A DNA stretch of 6,994 bases from NCBI GenBank assembly GCA_020201015.1, contig JAIVHN010000217.1, positions 1 to 6,994 on the forward strand, in the 5' to 3' direction. Positions 5,276 through 6,994 of the stretch are shown here, piece by piece (the first letter of the stretch is position 1; every line of letters begins with the position of its first letter). Below the pieces are notes generated by a model, which was not told the DNA's origin, did no database searches, and saw only the letters and a program-made list of their open reading frames with translations. A program made the position numbers and the translations under genes. Source of the DNA: Spirochaeta sp. GTDB taxonomy: Bacteria > Spirochaetota > Spirochaetia > DSM-27196 > SLAA01.

Positions 5276-6058
5276 ATGAAGGTGCTGATCTGCGGCTACG
5301 GCCGAATGGGACAGGAAATTGAGTCTGCCCTGCTAACGCGGGGGCACGAGGTCACAGCTCGTGTTGATCCAGATCCTAACCGTGGTGATGCACGCTCCCT
5401 GAGCGCCGAGCTGCTCACAAGCAGCGAAGGCGTTATTGAGTTTTCCCTTCCAGGCGGCGTTGTCTCCAACGCCGCACTCTATCACTCCGCCGGAATCCCG
5501 GCGGTAGTGGGCACCACCGGTTGGGAAGCCGACCGCGACAAGGTACGGGAGATGTACCAGAAGGAGCAAGGTGAGCAGGCCGGAGCAGCCCTGCTCTATG
5601 GCTCCAACTTTTCTATTGGCGCTAACCTCTTCCGTGTACTCAGCGAGTTTGCTGCTCAGATTATTGGCCCCATACAAGACTACGACGTCATGATGCTGGA
5701 AAAGCACCATAGCGGCAAACAGGACAGCCCTTCGGGTACCGCTATCACGGTGGCCGAGAGCCTTATCAAAGCACATCCACGCAAAAACCGCATTGTTACA
5801 CAGAGGCTGGACCGCCGCATTGAACCCGACGAGCTACATCTGGCAAGTCTACGCGGCGGCTCGGTTCCCGGCACTCATAGTGTCGAGTTTGATTCTGCTG
5901 CCGACACCATTAGCATTACGCACACCGCCCGCAATCGCGGGGGATTTGCGCTTGGAGCGGTTCTCGGTTTAGAATGGCTTGCAGGCCGCACCGGGTTTTT
6001 CTCGGTAGAGAACTTCATTGAAGATGTTGTAGCGCAGGCCCGACGCAACAGCTCATAG
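5276..6058 (+). CDS. dapB: 4-hydroxy-tetrahydrodipicolinate reductase
   Basis: DapB reduces the cyclic product of DapA to tetrahydrodipicolinate, the second committed step to meso-diaminopimelate and lysine. The 260-residue chain starts with a dinucleotide-binding loop, Gly-Tyr-Gly-Arg-Met-Gly (7-12), and Asp31 at the end of the second strand, compatible with NADH binding. Val-Val-Gly-Thr-Thr-Gly (77-82) contacts the nicotinamide. Glu-Lys-His-His-Ser-Gly-Lys-Gln-Asp-Ser-Pro-Ser-Gly-Thr-Ala (142-156) is the family signature, with His144, His145 and Lys148 in the positions of the E. coli catalytic His159, His160 and Lys163. Leu-Arg-Gly-Gly-Ser-Val-Pro-Gly-Thr-His (192-201) follows. Length is slightly below the usual 265-275. 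The ATG follows GGGAG with seven bases between. The gene sits between pta and dapA with short gaps. Confidence 0.97.
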   Translation: MKVLICGYGRMGQEIESALLTRGHEVTARVDPDPNRGDARSLSAELLTSSEGVIEFSLPGGVVSNAALYHSAGIPAVVGTTGWEADRDKVREMYQKEQGEQAGAALLYGSNFSIGANLFRVLSEFAAQIIGPIQDYDVMMLEKHHSGKQDSPSGTAITVAESLIKAHPRKNRIVTQRLDRRIEPDELHLASLRGGSVPGTHSVEFDSAADTISITHTARNRGGFALGAVLGLEWLAGRTGFFSVENFIEDVVAQARRNSS

Positions 6059-6097
6059 CGACAGCTATCGCTCAAGCAATCACGGAAGGAGCTCACA

Positions 6098-6973
6098 ATG
6101 TTCACAGGCGTATTTACAGCATTGGTAACCCCGTTTAATCAGGATGAGAGTATTGATGAGGGCGCCCTACGCGCATTGGTTGAGTTCCAGATAGAAAAGG
6201 GTGTATCCGGCCTGGTTCCGGTTGGCACCACTGGCGAAAGCCCGACTGTAACGCATGATGAGAATATTCGCATTATAGAAATTGTTATTAACCAAGCAGC
6301 TGGGCGTGTACCGGTTTGTGCTGGTACGGGCTCGAACAGCACCAAAGAAGCGGTAGACATGTCCCAACGTGCACGTGAACTTGGCGCGGCAGCTACCCTG
6401 CAGGTAGCTCCATACTACAACAAGCCAAACCAGGAAGGCCTGTACCGCCACTTTTCAACAATTGCCGACTCGGTCGACCTACCCCAAATTGTGTACAACA
6501 TTCCCGGACGCACCGGCAAGAACATTGAGACCGCAACGGTACTACGCCTTGCACAGCACCCCAATATCCAGGCCCTCAAAGAGGCTTCCGGTAGCCTTCC
6601 GCAAATGATAGATGTTCTGGCAAACAAGCCTAACACTCTCGCCGTCCTGTCAGGTGACGACAATTTAGCGCTACCTCTTATTCTCATGGGTGGATCCGGC
6701 GTGGTGTCGGTTGCAAGCAATCTTGCCCCAGCCGCAATTGTAGGCATGGTTAACTCGGCCCTTGAAGGTCATCTTGAGCAGGCTCGCGCGGCGCATTACC
6801 GGCTACTCCCACTCTTTAAAGCGATGTTTGTCGACACCAACCCGATACCGGTGAAGTATGCCCTCCACCTCATGGCACGCGTCCAGCATGTCTACCGGCT
6901 GCCGCTCTGTCCACTGGCCGAAGACGACAAGCGCAAGGTTGAGCAGGTCATGCGCGACCTCGCCCTGGCATAG
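6098..6973 (+). CDS. dapA: 4-hydroxy-tetrahydrodipicolinate synthase
   Basis: DapA condenses pyruvate with aspartate semialdehyde through a Schiff base, the first step of the diaminopimelate/lysine branch. The complete 291-residue TIM-barrel protein has the usual length and keeps the E. coli numbering: Gly-Thr-Thr-Gly-Glu (43-47) with Thr44 and Thr45, Tyr107 in Ala-Pro-Tyr-Tyr-Asn-Lys-Pro (104-110), Tyr133 and Arg138 in Val-Tyr-Asn-Ile-Pro-Gly-Arg-Thr-Gly (132-140), and the Schiff-base Lys161 in Leu-Lys-Glu-Ala-Ser-Gly (160-165). All catalytic residues are present. The ATG has AAGGAG (6086-6091) six bases upstream. It follows dapB by 39 bases, a gap that contains only a weak 5-bp hairpin (6057-6072), and is the natural partner of dapB. 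The window ends 21 bases after its stop, so further genes of the operon cannot be judged. Confidence 0.98.
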   Translation: MFTGVFTALVTPFNQDESIDEGALRALVEFQIEKGVSGLVPVGTTGESPTVTHDENIRIIEIVINQAAGRVPVCAGTGSNSTKEAVDMSQRARELGAAATLQVAPYYNKPNQEGLYRHFSTIADSVDLPQIVYNIPGRTGKNIETATVLRLAQHPNIQALKEASGSLPQMIDVLANKPNTLAVLSGDDNLALPLILMGGSGVVSVASNLAPAAIVGMVNSALEGHLEQARAAHYRLLPLFKAMFVDTNPIPVKYALHLMARVQHVYRLPLCPLAEDDKRKVEQVMRDLALA

Positions 6974-6974
6974 G

Positions 6975-6993
6975 CGCGGGGACCCGGGCCGCG
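6975..6993 (+). terminator. GC-rich hairpin just after dapA, possible terminator stem
   Basis: CGCGG (6975-6979) can pair with CCGCG (6989-6993) around a nine-base GC-rich loop, one base after the dapA stop. The window ends before a T-run could be seen, so this may be a terminator stem, a processing hairpin, or chance in GC-rich sequence. Confidence 0.3.
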
Positions 6994-6994
6994 A

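Noticed and set aside
5333..5776. Open frame on the minus strand inside dapB
   Set aside because: dapB has every catalytic motif in the plus-strand frame, so the opposite frame is a coincidence of codon use.
6057..6072. Hairpin AGCGA-loop-TCGCT between dapB and dapA
   Set aside because: Only five pairs and no T-run; too weak for a terminator, and the following gene clearly belongs to the same pathway.

Overview
The window looks like a piece of a bacterial chromosome from a diderm, most likely a free-living spirochaete. The evidence is indirect: two genes for PorV/FadL-like outer-membrane barrels of the kind common in spirochaetes, a lipoprotein with a relaxed lipobox (Phe-Thr-Ala-Cys), a short bactofilin, and base composition that looks moderately GC-rich by eye. 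No rRNA or other definitive marker is present, so the phylum is an inference. I see no mobile elements, CRISPR arrays, tRNA genes or signs of recent transfer. Genes fill almost the whole window, and no gene-free stretch exceeds about 130 bases.

All of the left part (1-4135) is read on the minus strand, so its gene order runs from right to left. It begins with a short TyrA-type dehydrogenase (tyrosine synthesis) of the plant arogenate-dehydrogenase-like type. A bactofilin and an exported TPR protein follow as a two-gene unit, with a promoter in front and a UUCG-loop intrinsic terminator behind. Next comes a 407-residue outer-membrane barrel. After it, a promoter drives a small acidic lipoprotein of unknown function, and 29 bases further on starts a second, paralogous-looking outer-membrane protein that runs off the window's left edge. 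Apart from TyrA, the left half is therefore an envelope module: cytoskeletal scaffold, periplasmic TPR adaptor, two barrels and a lipoprotein.

The right part (4193-6973) is read on the plus strand, divergently from tyrA. A strong promoter (TTGACA plus extended -10) precedes pta (phosphate acetyltransferase), followed after 21 bases by dapB and after 39 bases by dapA. No internal promoter or terminator is visible, so the three genes probably form one transcript. DapA and DapB carry out consecutive steps from aspartate semialdehyde towards diaminopimelate and lysine. Pta links acetyl-CoA to acetyl phosphate, and its partner acetate kinase is not in the window.

The parts most worth a second look are the lipoprotein and paired barrels beside a bactofilin/TPR unit, the plant-like TyrA, and the overlapping hairpins at the end of the TPR gene. 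I did not find a convincing wholly new system.
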